Assembly (NCBI RefSeq): GCF_000617925.1
Contig: NZ_BAMT01000001.1
Coordinates: 124,001-188,000 of the forward strand
Origin: Methylobacillus glycogenes JCM 2850
GTDB taxonomy: Bacteria > Pseudomonadota > Gammaproteobacteria > Burkholderiales > Methylophilaceae
Direction of reading: 5' to 3'
Length of the DNA: 64,000 bases
Part shown: in pieces, positions 7,357-17,274 of the stretch
How the letters are laid out: each line of letters opens with the position of its first letter
How positions within the stretch are numbered: the stretch's first letter is position 1
Notes under the pieces: model-generated
What the model saw: the letters and a program-made list of their open reading frames with translations, nothing else
The model's database searches: none
What the model was told of the DNA's origin: nothing
Program-made: the position numbers and the translations under genes

Positions 7357-9798
7357 TTACCAAGAGTAAGTTAGCGCAGCGCGCACATCACGCCCATAAC
7401 CCAGAATGCAGAACTCGCTACCGCGGATATTGTTGCATTGCGTCAAATATTCACGGTCGGTCAGGTTGCTGGCATTGACTGACAAGCGCCAGTGTTGTGA
7501 AAAGTCGTAAGCTGCCATGGCATCCAGCAAGGTGTACCTGTCGTTCTCAGGCGTGTCTACACCCTGCAAGGGTAAAGCCCCCAGCGCCGTGCCCACATGG
7601 CGTACGCCCAGGCCTAGCGATAGAGCACCTTGCTGATATTTTCCCCACAAGGAAGCCACATGTTTAGGCGCTGCTGCAAAAGCGCTGCCAACTTCCCATG
7701 GCTGATTGCTTTTGAGAATCTCGCTGTCCAGATAAGTGTAACTGCCAAGTAGGGAGTAGTGCTCACCCAGACGTGCTGCACCTTCAAGCTCCAGCCCGCG
7801 TGAGCGCACTTCACCAGTTTGCACATCGCGGCCTATGGTCTGTAGTGATGGCGTGCGTACATTGGTCTTGGTCAACTCATAGACTGCGGCGGTAAAGCTG
7901 TAAGGCGCACCATCGGGCATATAGCGCACACCGATCTCGTATTGTTTGCCTTTCTCAGGCTCAAATGGCTGACCATAAGCATCCGTAGTGAAAGTTGTGG
8001 AAATCGGTGGCTGGAACGAGGTGTTATAGCTGATGTAAGGCGCCCAACCATTCTCTGCCAGATAGATCAAGCCAGCGCGACCAGTAAGGGCATAGTCATT
8101 GCGCTTGAGGCGGCTGGTGGTAAAGGCTTGGGCGGCGCTAGCGCGTGCGTTATAGCGGGTATCGGTATCCGCATCGTCATAGCGTGCGCCCAGGCTGAGC
8201 ACCCAGCGTTGACCAAAATTGATCTGATCCTGCAGGTAATAGCCAAACTGGCGGTTTTCCGCACGCGTGTCGTCAGAGAGAAAATTGTTCTGCCAATCTG
8301 GTACGTCATAACGCGGATTGACCACATTGATGGGCAACACGGTATTAACCGAGTAAATGGGTAAATGCAAGCTTGACCGGTAGTAATCCAGGCCAGCAAT
8401 GGCCTTGTGCGAGACGCTGCCTGTGATAAACCTGGCCTCAAGCTGATTATCAATCACCCAGGTTCTTTCCGAGTCTGGCCTGAACATGGCAAGGCGGTTC
8501 ATATCTACACCATTGGCCGCCATGCCGCGATTACGCATTTCGCGTCTGTCATTGCTGCCATCCATATAACGCAGGTTATGGCGCACGGTGAAAGTCTGAT
8601 TGAACTCATGCTCAAACAGATAGCCTAGAGACGCGCTTTCCTTATCGTGCCCAGAGTGCGGGCCGTTGACGTTGAGGTTGTCCTTGGAGCGGCCCAGTGG
8701 GGTGTGGCGATAATATGGCGTGACAAAGCCCAGATCATCTTGCTGATATTGCGCCAACAGCGTCAGGCGTGTGCTGTCATTCTGGAAGGTCAGCGAGGGC
8801 GCGATATACAGCCTGTCGTTATCCTGATACTTCCATTGCGTGCCCGATTCACGCTGCAACACCGTCAGGCGCGCAAGCACATGGCCATCCTGATCCAGCT
8901 GTCCACCCACATCCAGCTTGGCCTGCTTACGACCAAAACTACCCAACTCAATGCCGACCTCATTGCGCATATTGGCGCGCGGGCGCTTGGTGACCGCATT
9001 GAGCAAACCGCCAGGCGCGGCCTGACCATACAGCACCGAGGCTGGGCCATGCACGACTTCCAGCCGCTCCATGCCGTAAGGCTCAATATTGGACATAAAG
9101 CCGTTATGAATCAGTCGCATGCCATCGCGATAAAGCCCGGTTCCGGTCAAATAAAAGCCGCGCACTGCAATATCATCATCAGTCGTGGCGTAATCCCAGG
9201 CGCGCACACCTGCAGAATAGCGCACCGCCTCGGTGACACTTGAAATGGCCTGATCACGGATTTGATCACTGCCTATCACCGAGACTATCTGCGGGGTTTC
9301 CTTAAGGTCAGCATCTATCTTGCTGGCGCTGGCACTCTTGCGGGCAATATAGCCATCGGTAGGACCCCAGGCTTGCTCGCGTTTGCTGATGACGTTTACC
9401 TCAGGCAAGGCATGGCCGGATGAGCGATCCAGCTTTTGCTGCGGAGTTTTTTGCAGGCTGTAGGTGCCATCCTTGTTGATAGCAGAAAGGCCAGTGCCTT
9501 CCAGCAGTCTGGCAAACGCCTGGGTCAGCGAAAACTTACCGTTGAGGCCTGGGCTTGAGAGTTGCTGGGTCAGTTCCGCATTGACGGAAATCATAATGCC
9601 CGCTTGCATGCCAAACTGGCGCAAGGCCTGATCCAGTGCCCCGGGGGCGATATTGAAGGTGTGATGTTGTGCGGATGCCTCCTCGGCTGCCAAAGCAGTG
9701 GAAATGCTGGCGCTATGGCTGATGCCTAGTGACAGGCATAACAGAGCGAGGGCGATAGGGCGGCGACATTGCAACCCGGCAGGTAAAGCGTCTTTCAT
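7357..9798 (-). CDS. TonB-dependent siderophore receptor with signalling (STN) domain
   Basis: 813 residues. A signal peptide ending near ALAAEE is followed by an STN domain (about 47-115, FNIAPGALDQALRQFG), a plug with a TonB-box-like region (PEVNVISKR) and AVRGFYLTGTGLYRDGMR, and a 22-strand barrel ending AALTYSW with a terminal aromatic residue. The STN domain lets ligand occupancy signal to the FecR-like protein encoded just upstream. The order sigma-FecR-receptor on one strand is the classical surface-signalling cassette. The ligand is probably a ferric siderophore, but which one is unknown. Confidence 0.92.
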   Translation of the reverse strand: MKDALPAGLQCRRPIALALLCLSLGISHSASISTALAAEEASAQHHTFNIAPGALDQALRQFGMQAGIMISVNAELTQQLSSPGLNGKFSLTQAFARLLEGTGLSAINKDGTYSLQKTPQQKLDRSSGHALPEVNVISKREQAWGPTDGYIARKSASASKIDADLKETPQIVSVIGSDQIRDQAISSVTEAVRYSAGVRAWDYATTDDDIAVRGFYLTGTGLYRDGMRLIHNGFMSNIEPYGMERLEVVHGPASVLYGQAAPGGLLNAVTKRPRANMRNEVGIELGSFGRKQAKLDVGGQLDQDGHVLARLTVLQRESGTQWKYQDNDRLYIAPSLTFQNDSTRLTLLAQYQQDDLGFVTPYYRHTPLGRSKDNLNVNGPHSGHDKESASLGYLFEHEFNQTFTVRHNLRYMDGSNDRREMRNRGMAANGVDMNRLAMFRPDSERTWVIDNQLEARFITGSVSHKAIAGLDYYRSSLHLPIYSVNTVLPINVVNPRYDVPDWQNNFLSDDTRAENRQFGYYLQDQINFGQRWVLSLGARYDDADTDTRYNARASAAQAFTTSRLKRNDYALTGRAGLIYLAENGWAPYISYNTSFQPPISTTFTTDAYGQPFEPEKGKQYEIGVRYMPDGAPYSFTAAVYELTKTNVRTPSLQTIGRDVQTGEVRSRGLELEGAARLGEHYSLLGSYTYLDSEILKSNQPWEVGSAFAAAPKHVASLWGKYQQGALSLGLGVRHVGTALGALPLQGVDTPENDRYTLLDAMAAYDFSQHWRLSVNASNLTDREYLTQCNNIRGSEFCILGYGRDVRAALTYSW

Positions 9799-9969
9799 GG
9801 CGTTCCTTGATCTGATGAGATAGGGACAAGCTGCGGGCAGATGGTGGGGTTTGCTGTTTTGCCCATGTGCAGATTGCTACTATCAGCTAAGCCAGACGAG
9901 AAGAAAAAAACTGCCGGAAAATACAAAAATAATCTTAAGAAAGTTTGAATGCCGCAGAAAACCCTAGGC

Positions 9970-10968
9970 CTAGGCCAGGCTGATGCCCACCCAATAACGG
10001 GTGCGGAACTGCAGCGAGATAGGCAGCGTAGCTTGCAAGGCCTGCAATATGCGCAAGCTGGCGTCCGCCCCTGTCAGCGGGTAAGTACCCGTCACCAGCA
10101 GCTGGCCTGCCGCGTCATTGCAGTGCAGCCAGCCCTGGTGATAACGCGCCAACTCCTGAATAAACTCTGCCAGCGGCATGCGCTCGGCGCTGAGCATACC
10201 GTCTGCCCAGGCGGTGGTACTGGCAGACAGCAGCTGTGGGGCCAATGCATGCGTAGGGTAAAAATCGGTTTCTTGCCCAGCCAGCACGGTGCGGGCAGGG
10301 GTCTGACTGCCAGCAAGGTAAATCTCCACCGCGCCTGCGCTAACGGCCAGATGCGTATGCTTGCCATGGGCATCACGGCTGACGCTAAAACGCGTGCCCA
10401 CCGGGCGTAGTTCACCATCGCGGGTAACAAGCACAAAAGGTCTGCCTGCGGCATCGGCGGCGGTATTGATCATAACCCTACCGTGCAGCAGGGTAACGCG
10501 GCGCATATGCTTGGAGTAATCAATATTAACCAGGGTATTGCTGTCCAGTGTCAGCGCCGTGCCCTCAGCCAGCGTGAGTTGTCGCTGTTCACCTATGGCG
10601 GTGCTGTGGTCAGCAGTCAGCCTGCGTAGCGCTGGCTCATCCTTGAGTAACCAGCCCGAGGTCAACACCGTGCCTGCCCAGACCAGGCCTTTCAGCACGC
10701 GGCGGCGCTGTTGCTGGGCGCTGGTTTTCAAGGTGGCGTGCAACACGGGCAGGGATTGCATGCGTGCAGGTTGCTGAATTTTCCCTGCAATCCCATGCAT
10801 ACGCTGCCAGGCCAGCTCATGATCGGGATGAGCTGCCAGCCAATCGTTGCGCGCCAGCTCTTCTTGCGGGTCCATGGTGCCCGAGGCACTGCGCACAAAC
10901 CAGTGTATGGCGGTGGCGATGATATCGGGATGGAGATTATCGGGATGTAAATGACTAGGCTGATTCAT
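9970..10968 (-). CDS. FecR-like transmembrane anti-sigma/signalling protein
   Basis: 332 residues. The N-terminal cytoplasmic part includes the DUF4880-type segment (AIHWFVRSASG ... DWLAAHPDHELAWQRMHGI, residues 15-65), one membrane helix near 90-108 (VLKGLVWAGTVLTSGWLL) and a periplasmic FecR domain (about 125-220, AEGTALTLDSNTLVNIDY) plus a C-terminal STN-like region. It relays the state of the receptor to the FecI-like sigma factor encoded 15 bases upstream. Confidence 0.92.
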   Translation of the reverse strand: MNQPSHLHPDNLHPDIIATAIHWFVRSASGTMDPQEELARNDWLAAHPDHELAWQRMHGIAGKIQQPARMQSLPVLHATLKTSAQQQRRRVLKGLVWAGTVLTSGWLLKDEPALRRLTADHSTAIGEQRQLTLAEGTALTLDSNTLVNIDYSKHMRRVTLLHGRVMINTAADAAGRPFVLVTRDGELRPVGTRFSVSRDAHGKHTHLAVSAGAVEIYLAGSQTPARTVLAGQETDFYPTHALAPQLLSASTTAWADGMLSAERMPLAEFIQELARYHQGWLHCNDAAGQLLVTGTYPLTGADASLRILQALQATLPISLQFRTRYWVGISLA

Positions 10969-10983
10969 GCTGGCCTTGGCTCA

Positions 10984-11490
10984 TCATGCATACAGCGTGG
11001 CATAACATTGCGACATGGCGCGCGTCATGGCTTTTTGCACCACATTAACGCTGATGCCAAGCTGGGCGGCAATTTGTGGATAGGTCATGCCATCCAGTTG
11101 TGATAGCAAAAATATCTCGCGCGTGCGGCTGGGCAGGCCATCCAGCATGCTGGCAATTTGCTCCAAAGCCTCTAAAACCAGGCGCTGGTCTTCCAGAGAG
11201 GGCGTAATGGGGCAGGGCATGGCAGCCAGGGCGTCAAGATAAGCTTGTTCCAGCGCCTGTCTGCGCCAGTGATTGACTAGTACTCCATGCGCTACGGTAG
11301 CGAGATAAGCCTTGGGTTCGCGCAGCAGTGCCAGTTCGCGCTCTTTATGGAATAAGCGCATAAACGTGTCTTGCGCCAGGTCTGCCGCATCTTGCGAGGC
11401 ACCTAATCTGCGGCGCAGCCAGCCATGCAGCCAATCGAAATGATGCTGGTAAAGCGAACTAAGCGTGTGAGACGACGACGGGCCAGACAT
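10984..11490 (-). CDS. ECF sigma factor, FecI-like
   Basis: 168 residues from ATG 11490. Sigma region 2 is seen in YQHHFDWLHGWLRRRLG and DLAQDTFMRLF, and region 4 in LPSRTREIFLLSQLDGMTYP followed by the helix-turn-helix IAAQLGISVNVVQKAM. The frame is open 24 codons further upstream, but the conserved FecI start fits 11490. A Fur-like site lies 15-50 bases upstream, so the cassette should be switched on by iron limitation and then by ligand signalling. Confidence 0.9.
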   Translation of the reverse strand: MSGPSSSHTLSSLYQHHFDWLHGWLRRRLGASQDAADLAQDTFMRLFHKERELALLREPKAYLATVAHGVLVNHWRRQALEQAYLDALAAMPCPITPSLEDQRLVLEALEQIASMLDGLPSRTREIFLLSQLDGMTYPQIAAQLGISVNVVQKAMTRAMSQCYATLYA

Positions 11491-11505
11491 GGTAATGTGC
11501 AAATA

Positions 11506-11540
11506 AAGTGTGCAAATAATAAGAATTATTCGCATTCTAA
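11506..11540 (-). promoter_or_regulatory. Fur-like operator upstream of the FecI-like gene
   Basis: The AT-rich segment around AATAATAAGAATTATTCGC resembles overlapping NATWAT hexamers of a Fur box and sits 20-50 bases before the sigma-factor start. The match to the 19-base consensus is partial, so this is an inference from sequence plus context. Confidence 0.5.
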
Positions 11541-11565
11541 TTGGATGTGTGGCCGCGTGCAACGC

Positions 11566-11605
11566 GGGCTTATAAAAGCGTGTATACGCTTAGGTTTATA
11601 AGCCC
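11566..11605. repeat. Nested inverted repeat between nadB and the FecI-like gene
   Basis: The outer arms GGGCTTATAAA (11566-11576) and TTTATAAGCCC (11595-11605) are perfectly complementary, and the region between them contains a second palindrome, AAGCG-TGTATA-CGCTT. It lies just beyond the nadB stop. There is no T-run, so termination, cruciform formation or protein binding are all possible. Confidence 0.75.
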
Positions 11606-11625
11606 AGGTTTAAGAACTCAGGTTT

Positions 11626-13269
<1,644 letters not shown>

Positions 13270-13286
13270 AAGAACCCATGGTTGGA

Positions 13287-13315
13287 TGAACTTTCGCGAG
13301 TGTAGCGCTGTCTCT
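13287..13315 (+). promoter_or_regulatory. Candidate sigma-E promoter of rpoE
   Basis: TGAACTT (13287-13293) and TCTCT (13311-13315) are separated by 17 bases, close to the GGAACTT/TCTGA pattern of RpoE-dependent promoters. It lies upstream of rpoE in the divergent region with nadB, as expected for autoregulation. Short-motif evidence only. Confidence 0.45.
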
Positions 13316-13454
13316 CTCACTAAGCTAGTCATGAAAAACTAAAGGGAAGGTCATGATAAAGACAAATAATTTTGAAGAATTTTCTCGCCTGGGCTTCGTT
13401 GATACCGGCGTGCGCGGTTATACTCCGTCAGTCAAGAAAACACAGACAGGGAGC

Positions 13455-14081
13455 ATGGCCTCTATGGCAGGTACCCCACCAGCGGGTAACCGGGAGATAG
13501 ATCAGCAACTGGTAGAGCGGGCACAAGGCGGTGACAAGCGTGCATTCGGTCTATTGGTAGACAAGTACCAGCGCAAGCTGGGACGTTTGCTGTCGCGCCT
13601 GATCCGTGATCCCGCTGAAGTCGAGGACGTGGTGCAAGAGTCTTTTATCAAGGCTTATCGTGCCCTTCCAAGTTTTCGTGGTGATAGTGCGTTCTACACC
13701 TGGCTTTACCGCATAGGCATTAACACCGCCAAGAATTATCTGGTGGCCATGGGTCGTAGGCCACAAGCTACGGGTGATATCGAAATCGAAGATGCAGAAA
13801 ACTTCGAGGATGGTAATGAGCTGCGCACCATGGATACGCCCGAAACCGAATTGATGGGCAAGGAAATCGCCCGCACGGTGAACGATACCGTGGCAGGTTT
13901 GCCCGAAGAATTAAGGACTGCCATCACTCTGCGTGAGATCGAGGGCCTCAGTTATGAGGAAATCGCCACCATGATGGATTGCCCGATTGGTACTGTACGC
14001 TCACGTATTTTCCGTGCGCGCGAAACAATTGCTCAAAAGTTGCGTCCATTGCTGGACACGCCCGAAAACAGGAGATGGTAA
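13455..14081 (+). CDS. rpoE: Envelope-stress ECF sigma factor RpoE
   Basis: 208 residues from ATG 13455, which has AGGGAG 2-7 bases upstream and gives a length near the family norm; an upstream ATG at 13353 is also in frame. The family core begins REIDQQLVERAQGGDKRAF. Region 2 motif DPAEVEDVVQESFIKAYRAL and region 4 LREIEGLSYEEIATMMDCP with IGTVRSRIFRARE are intact. The stop overlaps the rseA start (TAATG). Activates envelope-stress genes, likely including the downstream degP. Confidence 0.93.
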   Translation: MASMAGTPPAGNREIDQQLVERAQGGDKRAFGLLVDKYQRKLGRLLSRLIRDPAEVEDVVQESFIKAYRALPSFRGDSAFYTWLYRIGINTAKNYLVAMGRRPQATGDIEIEDAENFEDGNELRTMDTPETELMGKEIARTVNDTVAGLPEELRTAITLREIEGLSYEEIATMMDCPIGTVRSRIFRARETIAQKLRPLLDTPENRRW

Positions 14082-14539
14082 TGAAGAGTCAAATTTCAGC
14101 GCTGATTGATGATGATCTGGCGCTTGAGGATGCAGAGTATCTGTATACGACTTTGAAGTCTGGTGGAGAATCCACCCAGGCATGGGCTGATTACCATCTT
14201 ATCGGCGATGCCATGCGTGGCAACCCGGTCTTTAAGGCGGATTTCACTGAGCGTTTGATGGCAAGTCTGGATGATGAGCCTGTACTGCTGGTGCCCGCAG
14301 TCAAGCGTAAGCAATCCTTGTTGCGTAGCAGCAAGCTTTGGTCTGTGGCGGCTTCTGTTTCCGCTGTGGCATTTGTCGGTTGGGTCGTGTTGCAGCAACA
14401 AGTGCAAAGCAATGTGGATGATGCAGCTTCCCCTATGGAAATTGCGCAAAGCATTCCTGCGGATTATCTCTTGGCACACCAATCCCAGGCCTCTAGCAAT
14501 TCTGCCTACTATATTCAGCCTGCCAATTATTCGGAGTAG
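14081..14539 (+). CDS. rseA: Anti-sigma-E factor RseA/MucA
   Basis: 152 residues. The N-terminal sigma-binding domain is recognisable (SALIDDDLALEDAEYLYTTL, WADYHLIGDAMRG), followed by one membrane helix near residues 90-108 (LWSVAASVSAVAFVGWVVL) and a short periplasmic tail. It holds RpoE inactive at the membrane until cleaved by proteases during envelope stress. Translationally coupled to rpoE, with AGGAG in the overlap region. Confidence 0.9.
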   Translation: MKSQISALIDDDLALEDAEYLYTTLKSGGESTQAWADYHLIGDAMRGNPVFKADFTERLMASLDDEPVLLVPAVKRKQSLLRSSKLWSVAASVSAVAFVGWVVLQQQVQSNVDDAASPMEIAQSIPADYLLAHQSQASSNSAYYIQPANYSE

Positions 14540-14546
14540 CCGGTAG

Positions 14547-15500
14547 ATGAAGCGTTTCTTGCTGGCGTGCCTGCTGGCAACCCCGATGGCTGTTGTGCAT
14601 GCGGAACCCGAAGACCCCTGGCTGGTATTGCAGAAAGCAGCAGAAGCTGCCCATGACTTAAGCTACAAAGGGGTCTTCGTCTATCAGTCCGGCGAGAACG
14701 TCAAGTCGGTGCAAATCACTCACATGAATTACGGTCAGGGCGAGTATGCGCGCATGGTGGTGCTGGATGGCACGCCGCGCGAAATGCTGAGCCAGGGCAG
14801 CGATGTAGTGATCTTCAGCCCCAAGAACGAAAAAGTCATTATGGAAAAGCGGCGGGCGCATAACCTGTTCCCCGCAGTGCTGCCAGCCAATATCCAGGCA
14901 ATCAAAGCCAGCTATAAAGCCAGAATTGGCGCAATGGAGCGCGTGGCAGGCCGTGATGGCCGTGTGGTATACCTTGATCCCCGTGATCGTCTGCGCTATG
15001 CCTACAAATTCTGGGCAGATAGAGAATATGGCCTGCTGCTCAAATCCCTGATGCTCAACGAGCAAAACCAAATGCTGGAGCAGATGACCTTCAGTCAGGT
15101 TGATATGCTGGAAAGCCAGGATATGGACTGGTTCCACCCCAATGTGGATCACAGCAAGAACTACATTCTGGAAGAAGGCCATGCCCAGCCTGCCGAGCCT
15201 AGCACTGGCTGGAGTGTGGGCAATCTGCCTGCAGGTTATCGCAAGGTGGAGCAGGTCACCCGACTGGTGCCAGGCAAAGAGGCCCCTGTGACGCAGGTGA
15301 TCTTTACCGATGGCTTGGCTTCTGTTTCCTTGTTTATTGAACCTTTGGTCAAGGGCGCTCGTCCTAAGATCGGCCAGACGGCGAAGGGAGCAACCAATTT
15401 CTATGCCAATGTGAGCAAGGGTTATCAAATCCTGGTGGTCGGTGAAGTGCCTGCCGCTACCGTCACGCAAATTGGCAGTGCGGTGAGTTTCAGCAAGTAA
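14547..15500 (+). CDS. rseB: Periplasmic sigma-E regulator RseB/MucB
   Basis: 317 residues. The signal peptide ends at VHAEPED. The LolA-like N-terminal domain (YKGVFVYQSGENVKSVQITH) and the C-terminal domain (WSVGNLPAGYRKVEQVTR, VIFTDGLASVSLFIEP) match RseB throughout. It binds RseA in the periplasm and protects it from proteolysis. It lies 7 bases after rseA. Confidence 0.92.
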   Translation: MKRFLLACLLATPMAVVHAEPEDPWLVLQKAAEAAHDLSYKGVFVYQSGENVKSVQITHMNYGQGEYARMVVLDGTPREMLSQGSDVVIFSPKNEKVIMEKRRAHNLFPAVLPANIQAIKASYKARIGAMERVAGRDGRVVYLDPRDRLRYAYKFWADREYGLLLKSLMLNEQNQMLEQMTFSQVDMLESQDMDWFHPNVDHSKNYILEEGHAQPAEPSTGWSVGNLPAGYRKVEQVTRLVPGKEAPVTQVIFTDGLASVSLFIEPLVKGARPKIGQTAKGATNFYANVSKGYQILVVGEVPAATVTQIGSAVSFSK

Positions 15501-15628
15501 TCCTCCATGAAGCCTGTCATTCGGCCTGGCTGATTAAATCCCCTGTATTAACGTTGTCTGTGCATGTTGTCTGGTGTTTGCAATGCTGTATGTAGTGCAA
15601 TTTGAGTAGTGAATGTAAATCCTGAAAT

Positions 15629-15657
15629 GTAACTCTATGGCTGCGCCCTGGGTCTGA
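15629..15657 (+). promoter_or_regulatory. Candidate sigma-E promoter upstream of degP
   Basis: GTAACTC (15629-15635) and TCTGA (15653-15657) with a 17-base spacer lie 60-90 bases before the degP start in the 218-base gap after rseB. The -10 matches the RpoE consensus; the -35 is partial. Confidence 0.4.
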
Positions 15658-15718
15658 ATCACGAAACCTAATCTCGACCCTGTGGTGCATATGTGTGACG
15701 TATGAACGAGGTGAATCA

Positions 15719-17161
15719 ATGTTTAACAAACTCATTGCTGTGTCTGCAATTTGTTTAGCTCTGGGCCTGTCAACTGCAACCCCGGTATTTGCCAAGGAAT
15801 TGCCGGATTTCACTGAGCTGGCAGAAAAGCAGGGAAGCTCAGTCGTTAATATCAGCGTAACCCAGGTGGCGCAGTCCAACCAGGGTGGCTCGCCTTTCCA
15901 GGGCATGCCTGATGAAGAAGCGCTGAATGAATTTTTCCGTCGCTTCGGTATTCCAGGCATTCCTGGTAACCCACGTGGCCCAGGCGGACAAGGTGCTCCC
16001 CAGCAACCGGAATACAAGTCCCAATCTCTGGGTTCAGGTTTTATTCTCAGCAGTGACGGCTATATCCTCACCAATGCCCATGTGGTGCGCGAGGCAGATG
16101 AAGTGATCGTCAAGCTCAATGACAAGCGCGAATTCAAGGCCAAGATCATAGGCGCAGACCGCAAGACCGATGTGGCCTTGCTCAAGATTGAAGCCACTGG
16201 CCTGCCCAAGGTCACCATAGGTAACCCAGAGCAGCTCAAGGTAGGCGAGTGGGTAGTGGCGATAGGTTCACCATTTGGCCTGGAAAGCACCTTGACCGCA
16301 GGTGTAGTCAGCGCCAAGGGCAGGGCATTGCCACAAGAAAACTTTGTGCCGTTTATTCAGACCGATGTGGCCATTAATCCCGGTAACTCTGGTGGCCCGC
16401 TGTTCAACCTCAAGGGTGAGGTGGTCGGTATCAACTCGCAAATCTATAGCCGCACTGGTGGTTATATGGGCTTGTCCTTCTCGATTCCTATCGATGTGGC
16501 GATTGATGTTTCCAACCAACTCAAGAGCGCAGGTCATGTTTCGCGTGGCTGGCTGGGCATAGGCATACAGGAAATCACCAAAGACCTGGCCGAATCCTTT
16601 GGGATGAAAAACACCAATGGTGCGCTGGTCGCTGGGGTAGAGAAGGGAAGCCCGGCAGAGAAGGGCGGCCTGGAGCCTGGTGATGTGGTGATCAAGTTCG
16701 ACAGCAAGCCTGTCACCACTTCCTCTGACCTGCCACGTATTGTCGGTGCTACCAAGCCTGGCAAACAAGTACCTGTGGATGTGCTGCGCAAGGGCGCGAG
16801 CAAGGTGTTGACCATTACCCTGGGTGAAATGCCAGTAGACAAGGATGAAGTCGCGGCCGCACCCCAATCCAACGCCAAGCCTGAGTCCAATCGACTGGGC
16901 CTGACCCTGCGTGAACTCACCCCGCAGCAGCGCCGCAGCCTCAATGGCCGTAATGCCTTGCTGGTGGTCGACGCTCAGGGTGCAGCCGCGCAAGCAGGTA
17001 TACGCAGAGGTGATCTGGTATTGGGCTTTAACAATACCGAGGTGCAAAGCCTGGAACAATTTGGCAAGCAGGTGAATGCAATTCCAGCGGGTAAAACCGT
17101 CGCCTTGCTGGTGCAGCGTGGTGAAAATACCTTGTATGTACCCGTCAAGATCGCCAAGTAA
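15719..17161 (+). CDS. degP: Periplasmic serine endoprotease DegP/MucD
   Basis: 480 residues, start chosen for GAGGTGA 5 bases before ATG. The signal peptide ends near PVFAKE. The trypsin-like domain carries the catalytic triad His (TNAHVV), Asp (KTDVALLKI) and Ser (NPGNSGGPL); a Gly/Pro-rich loop (about residues 80-100, GIPGIPGNPRGPGGQG) lies before the His. Two PDZ domains follow (about 275-365 and 395-475). It degrades or refolds damaged envelope proteins and closes the rpoE operon region, as in other Betaproteobacteria. Confidence 0.95.
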   Translation: MFNKLIAVSAICLALGLSTATPVFAKELPDFTELAEKQGSSVVNISVTQVAQSNQGGSPFQGMPDEEALNEFFRRFGIPGIPGNPRGPGGQGAPQQPEYKSQSLGSGFILSSDGYILTNAHVVREADEVIVKLNDKREFKAKIIGADRKTDVALLKIEATGLPKVTIGNPEQLKVGEWVVAIGSPFGLESTLTAGVVSAKGRALPQENFVPFIQTDVAINPGNSGGPLFNLKGEVVGINSQIYSRTGGYMGLSFSIPIDVAIDVSNQLKSAGHVSRGWLGIGIQEITKDLAESFGMKNTNGALVAGVEKGSPAEKGGLEPGDVVIKFDSKPVTTSSDLPRIVGATKPGKQVPVDVLRKGASKVLTITLGEMPVDKDEVAAAPQSNAKPESNRLGLTLRELTPQQRRSLNGRNALLVVDAQGAAAQAGIRRGDLVLGFNNTEVQSLEQFGKQVNAIPAGKTVALLVQRGENTLYVPVKIAK

Positions 17162-17228
17162 TGGCTAAGTAAATCATGCTAAGCAGCGGGGTTTGTTGTA
17201 AAATCCGCTACTAATTAGTGTGTTGTAA

Positions 17229-17262
17229 AAGGGCGCTTCGGCGCCCTTCTTTGCTTGGCTTA
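17229..17262 (+). terminator. Terminator after degP
   Basis: A perfect 8-base stem AAGGGCGC / GCGCCCTT with a TTCG tetraloop followed by a T-rich stretch, 67 bases past the degP stop and just before lepA. Confidence 0.8.
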
Positions 17263-17274
17263 ACTCGATAAAAC

